Shown piece by piece: positions 11,901-22,636 of a stretch of DNA of 64,000 nt. The notes under the pieces are model-generated. The model saw only the letters and a list, made by a program, of their open reading frames with translations. It had not been told where the DNA came from and ran no database searches. Each line of letters begins with the position of its first letter. The stretch's first letter is position 1. Source of the stretch: Allomyces macrogynus ATCC 38327 (taxonomy: Eukaryota > Blastocladiomycota > Blastocladiomycetes > Blastocladiales > Blastocladiaceae); contig GG745346.1 of assembly GCA_000151295.1 (NCBI GenBank), positions 270,264-334,263 on the forward strand, written 5' to 3'. The position numbers and the translations under genes were made by a program.

Positions 11901-12597
11901 TGTGAAGGTGCTGAATGCGCCAATTTGTACTTGTTGAAGTGGCCGCTGAGTTTTTGGAGCGCGAGAGGCTGTTTATCATGGTCATTGATGGATGTATCCG
12001 GCTTCATCGACACTTCTTGCCCTTCCGATGTGATGCGATTGGACTCCTCCCTGCTCCTTTTCGAAAAGTATCCAACACGCTGACGATGGAGAAGTATCGG
12101 TGCGCTTACTTTCACGATTTGTGCTGCTGTTGAGAGTGCCTACTCTTCTGGCGGTAGTGGGCAGCGACCACAAGTGGCTACAGTTGCAGTGCCCGGGCAA
12201 TGCGGCCAAGTCGACCCTCAAAGTAAAAAATATGGAGAGCCGCATGTACCAGGCGCTCCATAACTTGCTGGCCGTTCGGTGTGGAAGAGAGCTCCATCCA
12301 AAGTCCTCGGCATACCAGCGTGAAGCGCAACAGGAGATCAGCTCCGCTGTTCACATCAGCCAGACCATGCCGCCCAACCTCATCGAACTGCAATGCGCGT
12401 CCAAATGGTTCAAATCAAGTACATCAATCACGAGCATGTTCGGGCCTCCTCTCCCACCCCACCGAGTATGATATCTACAACAAGAGGCCTCCTCATTCGG
12501 GCGCGGGTGCACGACCCAGAACTGTGCGTGCCCCCGCTCTGGCCGACGAAACCAAAACGCAAAAACAAAAGACAAGAACGTCGATAACCACACGTTA
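11901..12597. other. Intergenic stretch downstream of the first OFA-type transporter
   Basis: No supported gene. A short minus-strand frame at 12178-12393 contains LLLRFTLVCRGLWMEL, faintly like the helix after an F-box, but there is no LRR or other family context. It is not called. Confidence 0.4.
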
Positions 12598-14075
12598 TTA
12601 CATCCGCGCGACTGCCGACCGGCGCAGCTTCCAGAACACGGCGGCAAGAATCAACCCGAGCGCGGCGAGCGGGATCATCGAGTAGAACGCGATATCGTAC
12701 ACGTGCCAAGGCTGGACGCCAGCCTCGCGCTGTGCCTTGATGACGGCCGTGAACCCGACACCGCCGGCGACACCACCCGCGGCCCAAGCCGTCATGGCCA
12801 CGCCAAACAGCGCGCCGATACGTGCGGCCGAGAAACAGTCCGAGAGGAGGCCAGGAATCAGGCCGAGCGCGGCGCCGTATGCGGCAGTCAATGCAAAGAA
12901 GAAGACGAGGAACAGTTCAAACTGCTGGTTGTTGATCCCGATCAGGACGACGACGAGCGAGATCACGGTCAGCGTGATAGAAAAGATCATCATCGGGAGA
13001 CGGCCAAACTTGTCCGATAGCGCGCCAAACACCATGCGTCCGAGCACGTTGAACAGGCCGTTCACGCCCGTCACCCACGTGCCGGTCGCCTTGGGCTTGC
13101 CGAATGCCGTCTTGACCATGTCCGAGACGCGCGAAATCGTGACGAGACCGGGAATCACGGCCAGGAAGAAGATGCAGTAGACGAAGGCAAAGTTACGCGA
13201 GAGCAGGTCCTCGGCGAGCGTCGTGCCGATGGGCGATGGGCCGTTGCCCTTTTCGATGGTGGGGGTGGGCGCCGGCTCGGCGGCCGCGTCCTTGTCATCG
13301 TCGCGCGGCGCCTGCGTCGGGACCGGTGTGACGGGAGGCGGATACCGCAGAAGCATGGCCGACCCAAACGACAGGACAAAGTAGACTGCGCCGAGAATAA
13401 AGAAGGTGTCGCGCGGGCCCTGCGCCGTGATGAGCGCGTCCTGCGTGAAGGAGGCTATCACGGAACCGGCGCCAAAGGCGGCGACGCCAATAGACGAGGC
13501 GAGACCGCGGATTTCAGGGAACCACTTGGTGAGGACTGCGAAAATTGGGTGTGAGCGAAAGGTTAGCCTCCATTACGAGACTGCAAGCATGGAAATGCGA
13601 CGCGAAAACAGAGAAACGTACCCGAGACAGGACAGATGTAGACGAACCCGATCCCAAGCCCGCCGAGTACGCCGTACCCGAAATACAGCAGGCCGACCGA
13701 ATTGATGTGGCACGCGACGCCCGCCAAGATGTGCGCGAGGAAGAACATGACCGACCCAATTGCGACCATCTTCTTCGGCCCGTGGCGTTCGAGCCATGGC
13801 CCGCCGAGAAACGCTGCGACACCAAACCCGGCCACGGCAATGTAGAACGTTTCGGAAATGACTTCGGCGGTCGTCGACATGAGCGCGGCAATTGGCGCGT
13901 TGTAGACAGACCACGCGTAGAGCGACCCGACAGCGAGCTGCACAATCACACCGGCGGGAAACAGCACCCATCGCTGGAACGGGATGCTGCCAATCAGGAA
14001 CCGCTCGCGGTCGAGGTCGGCCTGCGTGCGCCGTGATGTCGTGTCGGCGAAGTGTCGCGCAAACCAGTTGGACAT
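12598..14075 (-). CDS. MFS transporter, oxalate:formate antiporter (OFA)-like, copy 1
   Basis: A twelve-helix major facilitator protein of 463 residues. Exons are 13622-14075 and 12598-13535. The 86-nt intron begins GTACGT and ends CAG in phase 1, splitting a codon after VYICPVS. OFA-type features are visible: the first helix reads GSLYAWSVYNAPI, followed by GGPWLERHGPKK, TKWFPEIRG, and in the second half GVNGLFNVLGRMVFGALSDKFGR. Cytoplasmic termini are short and charged. Family members move small mono- or dicarboxylates; the substrate here is unknown. Exon lengths (454 and 938 nt) are identical to those of the copy at 17.7-19.2 kb and the proteins are near-identical, so this is a recent duplicate. 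Confidence 0.92.
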
Positions 14076-15074
14076 GGTGACGAGTTGCTTGGTTCGTTGG
14101 TTTGATGAGTTGGAGGTTGAGGACGGGAGAGCAGCGAGCGTGACCGAGTACGAGGACAAACAGGGCCAGTTGATGGAGTAGACGGAAGAGGAGTGGGGTA
14201 TCCGGGACTTATCAAGGGCAGCGAGGCGAGCTCGCGACGTTGCGGCCAGTGGAGTACGCGTCGACGTGGAGTGACGTCGCGTGAAGTTGTTGCTAGAATA
14301 TTCTGCACGCCTCGGTACTGGGCGTCGTTGGCAGTCGAAAATTCGAGGTCGCGTGCGCTTGATCTGCTGGTTGGAAGCTGATCAAAAGACACAACGACGG
14401 CAATTTTCTCGAGGCGGTGGGCCGCTGACCTTTTGTACTGGCCCGCCTCGTGATCACCACATTTGAAAAAGCAACCAGCCGCTCGCTCTGGCCAGCCTTA
14501 TCGCTAGCTGGTACAACGCACCGGCGGACCGCGGCGGCGCGAGGACGTCGGCGGGTGTCAGCAGCGTTTTCGAGAGAAGGTCGAGAACAAAAGACTCGGT
14601 CCTGGCCGGAATGCAGGCGGCGACGCGCTCACGGGGCCGTCAGTCGTGCTTTGCCATGCCGGCCCGTCCCAGTGCGCGGCGAACCCGCGAGCACTGTTGC
14701 GACGTCCGGTGTGCAGGAGGATTGGAGGGGACACGCGAAAAACGAGGCGTCGTTTCTGGCGCACGTCATCGGATGCGTCGCTTGATCGGTGAGGCGTGCG
14801 CGGCGAGTTCGACGCGTGGGTCCTGTGTTGCGACGCCGCCGAAGTGTGGGAGGCCACCGAGCATGGCGCGCGGCAGCTGGTGTCGTGCAGAACCGGATCG
14901 CGCCTTCGTCAGATTGCGCTTGGGATGACGCTGCGGACAGTGCGTTGACTGTGGGCACGGCAGCAAAACACTCCTCGCGGTCACGTTTCGCCGTGTTTCG
15001 CAGCGTTTTGGAAGGGATGCAGGTTTGCAGTCAAATATGCACTCGCTGCCTCTCTCTTTTCAACGAACATGAAT
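14076..15074. repeat. Duplicated 5' flank of OFA-like transporter, unit 1
   Basis: This is the upstream region of the first MFS copy. From about 14580 to 14950 it shares long blocks with about 19570-19925, upstream of the second copy. Examples are the segments around 14700-14740 versus 19690-19720 (tggaggggacacgcg) and 14805-14822 versus 19815-19832 (ttcgacgcgtgggtcc). The flanks therefore duplicated along with the gene and have since diverged by substitutions and indels. No open frame is credible. Confidence 0.7.
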
Positions 15075-16832
15075 TCAATCTTCATCAACCCGCACTGTCT
15101 TCAGCGCATTCCGCACATCCTTCGAGAATAGGTTCCCGCTTGCACAGACCTTCAACTTGGCCGTTTCCGCCAGTTGCCAGACACCAACACGCAGGAGCAA
15201 TTCCAGCAGCCGCATTCCCGCATCATCGTCGAGGCGACACCCATCCACGCAAATCTGGCGCAGCGTCGACGGCAGCGCGTCGATCCAGCGTGTCGCGTCG
15301 CCCAGGGATTCATTGTACGCGACCGACAGCTCGCGCAAAGCCGGCGGAAACGACGGCGGGACGGCATCGAGCCTGTTCGATTCGAGAGACGCTTGTGCAG
15401 TCCCGACGGCAAGTGTGACCAAATGAGATCGAGCGTCGTGAGCACACTGTACGAGAGATTGAGCGAGCGGAGCGAGGACGGGAGCGCCCACACCAAGCTG
15501 TCCATGACAGGCGGTAGGCTGGGCGTGAGCGTGTGCGATGCGAGAACTGGGAAATGCTGGTCGAGATGACCGAGGGACGAGAGCCAGAACGACAAATGCT
15601 GAAACGCCTTCTCAACTGGGGAACCAGCCGTTACGTTTGCGGCGCTACCAGTGACGCTCAGAGATTGGAGCGTTGGGGACGCAAACCGCGGCATGGGAAG
15701 AGCAATCGCTTGGTCTGGCCACGCCGGCCTGTTCAGATGAGGCGATCGCATCGGCACAGGCAAAATGTTGATCAAGTGGGGAGCGTTTTCGGCCATGTCC
15801 GCGCCGAAAACAGGACTGTCGTCCAGTTGGAACAAAAAGTCGTGGATACGAAATTCGCGTGTTTAGGGCGCAAGTTGAACATGAATCGACAGGCCGTCAG
15901 GATCGGTATGAACATGGAGCATGAGAGATCGCATTGGCGTCGTCCTGCTTGCTGCCTGCGCCAGTGCGAGGCCGTTCAACACATGCACCATGTCGTCTGG
16001 GCAGTTTAAGTTCCCGAGATCCAACATTGTGAGGTGCGTCAACTGCGCGAGAGCTCGCGACAACGCCTGAGCTGCGGAAATCTGGCTGGCAATCGAAAGC
16101 GTGGTCAAGGTGGATGGCAGCTGACCAAAAAGTTCGCCAGCATGTTGTCGTGAGCGCGCACCCAGTTCGCCGTTAGCTGGCACAGAGCCGGGGGAAACGG
16201 GGCAATGAACGTTGGCAAAATGGTGTGCGATATTGAGGAAAGGAGCAGCGTCAGCAACTGGACGATGGAGCCACGGGTCGCTGGACAAGCCCAAGAGCTT
16301 GGCGGCACATGGGTGGGATGGCAACAATGACCAAGCCGCGAGTGCTGACAGAGGCACATGCAAACTGGCAATGCATTATCAGCACCGTTTCCCAAAGCGG
16401 CGCCGACACCCAGTCAGCGCTGTCCTTGGCGTCATGCTTGGACAGACGGTTGCCACGTGTCGAGAGCACGAGATACGAGAAGTCCGAGCCACAAACGTCG
16501 ACGAATTGCCCCTCCGAGCTGTAAGTAGACTCTTTCTGCCAGGTGTTCCAACTGTTTATGACAGTCAACGGTGCCACATTTCGTTCGTGCTCGTGTAACG
16601 CAACGCTGATTGCAGGCACGAAAAGCAGTGGAGAGGTCATCGCAAAATGCATCAGCAACCTGAGCGGACTCTGATCTTGACGGTGAGTGCGGAAAAGACA
16701 GCGACATACTGCCTCAAGAACGTCGTAGGGCAAGCACTCGATGGGCGCACTGCATGGGTTGGTCTGATTTATCGAGCGTGTTCTGGGCAATGGTCGTGAT
16801 GCTGTCGACAAGACGTGCACTTGAGGTGCCAA
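15075..16832 (-). pseudogene. F-box-like/LRR subfamily A pseudogene, near full length
   Basis: The N-terminus is recognisable (APIECLPYDVLEAVCRCLFRT, TSPLLFVPAISVALHEHER). It is followed by blocks in other frames at 15863-16363 (LPSTLTTLSI, LNGLALAQAAS), 15152-15835 (RFASPTLQSLSV, LPSSLRSLNLSYSVLTTLDL) and 15075-15491 (ESNRLDAVPPSFPPALREL, DALPSTLRQICVDGC). Three or four frameshifts interrupt it. The ends are present, so decay is by small indels rather than truncation. Confidence 0.86.
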
Positions 16833-17730
16833 CTCCGCTTGAATCGTCGGAAATCATTGCGAAAGCGTGACAAAGTTGAATGCGGCGAATTGCGCTCGTT
16901 GGGGTATGATTGCTGCGTTGGAGAAGGAGGCGCGCGCGGCCGTGCCTGCTGCTCTTTCTGATGGGTGCTGTCGGTTAGTGTTGGGGTTTCGTAACGGATA
17001 GACCAGTGCCCACAGAACGTCTCCGTCACCCAAAGAAATGGACATGAGGCTGCTCTGTTTCGCTGATAGATTTACTGGAATGCTCCCCACTCATTTGAGG
17101 ACATCCCAAACTCACTATGTTTGTGACGTAACTGCATTTAACAAATGAACACACGTTGCGACAACATGGTCTCATTGATGTTCGGCCGGCGGCCAGGCTC
17201 GTCACGCTTAAGAGAATCAAGAAACATCAAGCACAAGCCATGATTCAACAGCCATCAGGCCGCGCCGAACCTTGCCTCGAGACCGCCCCTGGCTCGCTCG
17301 TGCGCTTGCATCCACCGCGCTGCAGGTAACATGGTGGCGCGAACACAGGCAATGTTGTTGAGACATCGATTCTCAAGCGTTCTCTTCAAATCGAACGCGC
17401 GCCGCTTCGTGCTCGCTCCCAGAGTCAGGAGCTTTTTTGACTCGCGCTCCATCGGTTCAAGTCAAGTTGAGCAAAGAAACGAACATATTTAGGCCATTTT
17501 CCGCAATCCGTTTCCCACATCGACAAGCACGATGGGATATGTATAGACAAGTGGCTCCCCATCCAGCCAGAAAACCAAAACCGAAAACGCGCGCCTTTCG
17601 AAACTGCGCGCGGGTGCCAGCCCAGCAAACAACAAACATCCGGGCCACCAATCCGGCAAACCCGAGCAAAACCGCGACCCCCCCCCCCCCCCAAACATCG
17701 GGTCGTCCAACTACCTCCCCCGCCGCGTCT
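16833..17730. other. Intergenic stretch with poly-C run
   Basis: Between an LRR pseudogene and the 3' end of the second OFA-like gene. It contains a 15-base poly-C run at 17678-17692. Frames on both strands show no recognisable family. Confidence 0.5.
17678..17692. repeat. Poly-C run, 15 nt
   Basis: An uninterrupted C-run about 40 nt beyond the stop codon of the second OFA-like transporter, on the 3' side of that gene. Confidence 0.9.
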
Positions 17731-19203
17731 TTACGTCCGCGCGACCGCCGTTCGCCGCACCTTCCAGAAGATCGCGGCCAGGATCAGACCGAGCGCGGCG
17801 AGCGGAATCATCGAGTAGAACGCGATATCGTAGACGTGCCACGGCTTGACGCCGGCCTCGCGCTGCGACTTGATCACGGCCGTGAACGCGACGCCACCGG
17901 CGACACCGCCGGCCGCCCACGCCGTCATGGCCGTGCCGAACAGCGCGCCAATCCGCGCCGCCGAGAAGCAGTCCGACAGCAATCCGGGAATCAGGCCGAG
18001 CGCGGCACCGAACGCGGACGTCAGCGCAAAGAAGAAGACGAGGAACAGCTCAAACTGCTGGTTGTTGATACTGATGAGCACGACGACGAGCGCGATAATC
18101 GTGAGCGTGATCGACACGAGCATCATCGGCATGCGGCCAAACTTGTCGGACAGAGCGCCAAAGACCATGCGCCCGAGCACGTTGAAGATGCCGTTCACGC
18201 CCGTGACCCAGGTACCCGTCGACTTGGGCTTACCGAATGCCGTCTTGACCATGTCCGACACACGCGAAATCGTGACGAGACCGGGAATCACGGCCAGGAA
18301 GAAAATCACGTAGACGAAGGCAAAGTTGCGCGAGAGCAGGTCCTCGGCGAGCGTCGTGCCGAGCGGCGACGGCTCGTTGCCCTTTTCGACGGCAGGCGAC
18401 GTCTCAGTGTCGTCCTTGTCGAGGTCGTCGTGCGGCGAGTCGACGCGCGTCATCACGGGTGCGACGGGCGGCGGGTACCGCAGGAGCATGGCCGACCCAA
18501 ACGACAGGACAAAGTAGACGGCGCCGAGAATGAAGAAGGTGTTGCGCGGGCCGTGCGAAGTGATGAGCGCGTCTTGCGTGAACGAGGCGATCACAGCGCC
18601 AGCACCAAACGCAGCGACACCGACCGACGACGCGAAGCCGCGGATTTCAGGGAACCACTTGGTGAGGACTGTGGAAGAAGCACGGTTAGCTTCTGTTCGT
18701 GGGCACCGCGTTGCTACCTTGAGCGAAAGCGGAGAAACAAAGAACGTACCGGACACGGGGCAAATGTAGACGAACCCGATCCCAAGCCCACCGAGCACGC
18801 CGTACCCGACGTAGAGCAGCGCGACCGACTTGATGTGACACGCGACGCCCGCCAACATGTGCGCCAAGAAGAACATGACCGACCCAATCGAGACCATGCG
18901 TCGCGGCCCATTGCGTTCGAGCCAGGGTCCGCCGAGGAATGCTGCGAGACCGAACCCGGCAATGGCAATGTAGAACGTGTAGGAAATGGTTTCGGCCGTC
19001 GACTCCAAGAGCGTGGCAATCGGCGCATTGTAGACAGACCACGCGTAGAGCGACCCGACAGCAAGCTGCACAATCACGCCAGCGGGGAACAACACCCAGC
19101 GCTGGAACGGGATGCTGCCAATCAGGAACCGCTCGCGCTCGAGGTCGGCCTCCGTGCGCCGCGAGGTCGTGTCGCCGAAGTGACGCGCAAGCAAGTTGGA
19201 CAT
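17731..19203 (-). CDS. MFS transporter, oxalate:formate antiporter (OFA)-like, copy 2
   Basis: Exons 18750-19203 and 17731-18668 encode 463 residues. The 81-nt intron (GTACGT...CAG) is a multiple of three and lacks stops, so an unspliced reading stays open through it and adds 27 spurious residues. Homology and the matching intron in copy 1 show that it is removed. The protein has twelve predicted membrane helices, with GSLYAWSVYNAPI in helix 1 and GVNGIFNVLGRMVFGALSDKFGR at the start of the second half. Differences from copy 1 are concentrated in the central cytoplasmic loop (PVAPVMTRVDSPHDDLDK here) and at scattered conservative positions. The substrate is unknown; small carboxylates are typical of the family. 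The 5' flank is also related to that of copy 1. Confidence 0.93.
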   Translation of the reverse strand: MSNLLARHFGDTTSRRTEADLERERFLIGSIPFQRWVLFPAGVIVQLAVGSLYAWSVYNAPIATLLESTAETISYTFYIAIAGFGLAAFLGGPWLERNGPRRMVSIGSVMFFLAHMLAGVACHIKSVALLYVGYGVLGGLGIGFVYICPVSGTFFVSPLSLKVATRCPRTEANRASSTVLTKWFPEIRGFASSVGVAAFGAGAVIASFTQDALITSHGPRNTFFILGAVYFVLSFGSAMLLRYPPPVAPVMTRVDSPHDDLDKDDTETSPAVEKGNEPSPLGTTLAEDLLSRNFAFVYVIFFLAVIPGLVTISRVSDMVKTAFGKPKSTGTWVTGVNGIFNVLGRMVFGALSDKFGRMPMMLVSITLTIIALVVVLISINNQQFELFLVFFFALTSAFGAALGLIPGLLSDCFSAARIGALFGTAMTAWAAGGVAGGVAFTAVIKSQREAGVKPWHVYDIAFYSMIPLAALGLILAAIFWKVRRTAVART

Positions 19204-20610
19204 CGTCGTGACGGATTGGTTGCTTGATGGGTTGGTTCTAGGAGTTGTTGCAAGTCGTAGTGCACGGCTTGGACGACCCGGCGCCGGCGCGTCGTTGGTC
19301 GTTGAGAAGTCGGGGTCGACACGCGTCAGGTCTGCTGGTCGCGAGCGGCGCGAGAAGCAGGAGTCGGCGTCGTCGTAGAAGGCTGGCTGGAATTATCTCG
19401 ACTTGTCGGCGGGGGCGGCGCGACCTTTTTGAGCGGGCCGGGCTGGGCGTCGAGTTCGAAAGGGACCCATTCGTACTTGGCCTTCGCCACCGGAGCGGCG
19501 GCAAGGCAGGTGCGGCGGCGACGACGGCCAGCGAGCGGCGCGAAGAGGCGAGCAGGGCCAGCGCAAGAGAAAGAGACTCTCGGCGCTGGCCGGAATGGAC
19601 GCGCGCGCGGCGAGCGTTCATGGGGCCTCGGACGCGCCATGCCGGCCAGCCCCAGGGCGTGTGGTCGCGCGGCGAACCCGCACCGTGCGGCTTCGAGTGG
19701 GTTGGAGGGGACACGCGGCAAACCAGGTGGCGCGCGCGCCTTGTTGGGTGCGCGCGCAACACGTATTTTCGACGACCGCGTGCCGAAGTGGATTGCTGAG
19801 GCAAGACGACGCGTTCGACGCGTGGGTCCCGCGTGGCAGGCGTCGACGTGCGGGGAGGCCCACCAGACCTGGGCAGCTGGTGTTTCGTGGAGGGAGGGGC
19901 CGGAACAAGGCCGTTGACGCTGCGCTTCATGGCCGTCGTCGCGCGCTCATGGCCCGAGGCTGTAAGCGCAAGTGGACGCGTGTCGGTTCATGGGCGCTTT
20001 GCGTTTTTCTCCTCGTGCTTGACGCTCACAACAGCTCACAACAGATGCGCGCCGTTGTTGTCGAGCACAACGTCGTTGCCCAAAAACTTGGACAGAGTTT
20101 CTTCCGCACAAGGGCGCTGACGCGGCAGGAGCGCGCCCATGCAAAGCGCGCCGCGGGTACGCAGTCGCATCGTGCTTTGCTTTTGTCCCGCCCGCCCGCC
20201 GGGTCAGCCGGGGCCCACGGTTCCGGTTCCTCCCCGATGCGTGGATGCGTGCGCGCACATCTTGATCCTCCTCGAAGTTGGAGAGCGGTTTTGTGTGGGA
20301 AACGCCGTGGCCGGCCGGGTGGGGCCCAGCGTGGCGAATCGAGGCGTTACGCGTGCAACTGTCGCCAATCGTCGAAATCGAGCACGTGGAAGGGCTTCAT
20401 GCATCGAGACCCCTTCTCGTCGCGTTCCGGTTCACCGCAGCAGAATGGGGGCGACGCCACTCGGGCGCCCCACGGATCAAGCCGGGTCACCGAGCTGAAC
20501 GGGAGGGTCGGCGCCCATCAACTCATGCCGCCCATCGGCGCCGCGGATTTACACGACAAGTCCCGTCTGTATTTACCTACATCCATCCTCTCTTGACAAA
20601 ACAGCAGCCA
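19204..20610. other. Duplicated transporter 5' flank (unit 2) and downstream region of GRDP gene
   Basis: About 19570-19925 matches the flank of the first OFA-like copy, and the similarity fades after about 19930. The remaining 680 nt lead to the 3' end of the GRDP/ubiquitin-like gene. Long open frames on the plus strand here (19595-20596) are Arg/Gly/Ala-rich and look like artefacts of GC composition. Confidence 0.6.
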
Positions 20611-22152
20611 TCAACAAAACCCCTGCGACGGCGGCAACCGCGCCGGTCCTCCTCCTCCTCCTCCTCCGCCCGGCGGCAGCGACCAGTGCACGGGCGGCCA
20701 CGTTGTCGGCGCCGTCGTGACCCCGAACAGCGACGCCTGCACGAATGGCGACGTCTGCATGAATGGTGATGCGTGAACGGCCGGCGGCCGCTGGAACGCA
20801 AACCCCGTCATCGTCGTCGCTGATCCTGGCCACCCCTCCGCGGGCGGCGCCGCAATGAACCCCGGCGCGCGCGGCGCGTCCCGCAACACGACCGTCGCCC
20901 CACTCTCCATCCCACACTCGCTCAACGTCCACTCCAACCCATCCAGCTTCCTCCCAAGGTACGTGAGCCGCTGCGCTGCTGGCGAGACCGCGCGCTCGCG
21001 GTAGATCTGCCACATCAAGTCGCGCACCGTCGTGGTCGGGTCCATGACCACGTCGAGCGCCGGCGCTCCGGGACTCGCAACATGGATCCGGAGCTTGGCC
21101 GCCGACGGCCCAAAGGGACGGTCGCGGTCGCGCGGCTGGGATGCCGGGCTGAGCGGTAGCGAGACGGGGCTGAGCGGTAGCGGCGGGTCCGCGTGCGGTG
21201 CCCAAATGGCCAAGGGCGGGTCGGTGCCAAACTGGGCTTGGTACATATCAACCGTGAGCGCGACTTCCACGCTCCGGTCGCGCGGCGTCGGGTCGTGGTG
21301 GATGAAGAACGGCAGGTGGGAGCACATGCCCGCGTAGGCGCGCGTGTCAAGAACGTGTGCGGCCCAGACGGCCGCGACCAGCGGGCTCGGCGCGAGAAGC
21401 GTGTCATCGGCGTCGCCGGCCAGGACCTTGAGCGCGATGAACCGCCGGTACTCGCGCACGGCGTGTGGGACGAGCGTGAGGGACGGCAGCTCGGGTGGCG
21501 GGAACCTGTACAGGCCCGCGGCGAGCGGCGCGAGGTCGAGGTGGCGGTCGAGAAAGTCTAGCACGGTCGTCGTCACGGGGAGCACGTCGGGCGTGCGGTT
21601 TTGGCCCGGCGGCGGGAACGGCGCGGGTGCGGCAACGGGCTCGGTGGTTGGGTCGACGGCCCAGATATTGGCCATGGGCTCCTCAGCGAACCGCGCGCGG
21701 TACGTGGCGAGTGTGGCCGCGCGGCGGTGAGCGCGGGATGCCGGGTCGAGTGCGCCCGCCGGGTCGTGGTGGATGAAGAAGGGCAGCGAGGCGCACATGG
21801 CCACATAGACCTTGGTGTCGAGAATGTGCGCGTGCCAGATAAAGTCAATGGCGGGACTGGGCGAGAGCAGCAGCGCGTTGTTGTCGTGGTGCAGGACCTT
21901 GAGTGCGAGGAATCGCTGGTACTCGCGCAACAGAAAGCCGGACGCGCCCGTGCGCGCGGCAATCGGGTCTAGGCCGAGGGCCATGTCGAGAACCATGGTA
22001 GCGGCGTCGTGGCGAGGTGCAGCGCTGAACATGGACGCCATCATGGCGTTGCGGGCAGTGTGGTCGAGATGAGAGGCAGCAAGGCTGTGGCGGCGGGGTC
22101 GCAGCGAGTCGGAACGGGGCGCGGCGGCGGTGGTGCGCTCAGAGCTGGACAT
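20611..22152 (-). CDS. Tandem GRDP-like domain protein with C-terminal ubiquitin-like domain
   Basis: A single exon of 513 residues from the Met at 22152; an upstream Met at 22221 is possible. Two GRDP-like (PF07173-type) modules are visible. The first (about residues 50-165) has LREYQRFLALKVL, FIWHAHILDTKVY and LPFFIHHDP. The second (about 200-320) has VREYRRFIALKVL, VWAAHVLDTRAY and LPFFIHHDP. The second module has lost the first His of the W-H-x-H-x-x-D signature (WAAHVLD). A ubiquitin-like fold follows at about 365-440 (LRIHVASPG, TTTVRDLMWQIYRE, LTYLGRKLDG, LSECGMESGATVVL). The tail is Pro/Gly-rich and no terminal diglycine is present, so conjugation like ubiquitin is unlikely. The function is unknown; plant GRDPs are implicated in development and stress. 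Confidence 0.85.
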   Translation of the reverse strand: MSSSERTTAAAPRSDSLRPRRHSLAASHLDHTARNAMMASMFSAAPRHDAATMVLDMALGLDPIAARTGASGFLLREYQRFLALKVLHHDNNALLLSPSPAIDFIWHAHILDTKVYVAMCASLPFFIHHDPAGALDPASRAHRRAATLATYRARFAEEPMANIWAVDPTTEPVAAPAPFPPPGQNRTPDVLPVTTTVLDFLDRHLDLAPLAAGLYRFPPPELPSLTLVPHAVREYRRFIALKVLAGDADDTLLAPSPLVAAVWAAHVLDTRAYAGMCSHLPFFIHHDPTPRDRSVEVALTVDMYQAQFGTDPPLAIWAPHADPPLPLSPVSLPLSPASQPRDRDRPFGPSAAKLRIHVASPGAPALDVVMDPTTTVRDLMWQIYRERAVSPAAQRLTYLGRKLDGLEWTLSECGMESGATVVLRDAPRAPGFIAAPPAEGWPGSATTMTGFAFQRPPAVHASPFMQTSPFVQASLFGVTTAPTTWPPVHWSLPPGGGGGGGGPARLPPSQGFC

Positions 22153-22636
22153 GGAGATTGATATATCGTCGGCGTTTTCGGCGTGGCCGTTGGCGCGTCG
22201 CTTGCGGTGCGCAACTTGCAATTTGCAACTGGCAAAACGCGTCAGTGCTTGGGCGCACTGCCTGTGTGTGGTGCCATCGAGTCATTTGGCCCTCCGCACT
22301 GCAAGCCGTCCCTGTCTCGGGCCGCCATCATGAGAGCGATCTGCCGGAGAGAATGCATTAAGTTCCCGTGCTTCATGGGCTTGTGGCAGTTGGCACTAGC
22401 ATTGACGTCGTCGTCCATTGGCACCGCAAAACAGTGTCTTGAACGCCAACGTTGAGAGCAACGACAGCCGTAAGCCGGAGCAAACGCAGTGACGCGGACA
22501 CGCGTGACGCTTGATCAAGGAGAACGCTTGTTGACTCCGCCCGACTCTGTCAGTACGACCAAGCGCAAGCCGTAATCAAGGGTAAGCGCACTAGCTTATT
22601 TCTGGCAACAGAAGCAACCGACCCCTTCTCGGCAGC
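22153..22636. other. Divergent intergenic region between GRDP gene and LRR pseudogene
   Basis: This 484-nt stretch must hold the promoter of the minus-strand GRDP gene. Reading outward from that gene's Met codon, the flank soon becomes less GC-rich. No element was identified with confidence. Confidence 0.45.

Noticed and set aside
12178..12393. Possible F-box-like fragment (LLLRFTLVCRGLWMEL)
   Set aside because: The match is a single short helix-like segment without the LPYDVL start or any LRR nearby.
17437..19227. A 596-codon plus-strand open frame
   Set aside because: It is exactly antisense to the second OFA-like transporter, rich in Arg/His/Glu and has no domain; it is a GC-composition shadow.
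19595..20596. A 333-codon plus-strand open frame
   Set aside because: It overlaps the duplicated transporter flank, whose counterpart near 14.6-14.9 kb is not open in the same way; no similarity or codon pattern supports it.
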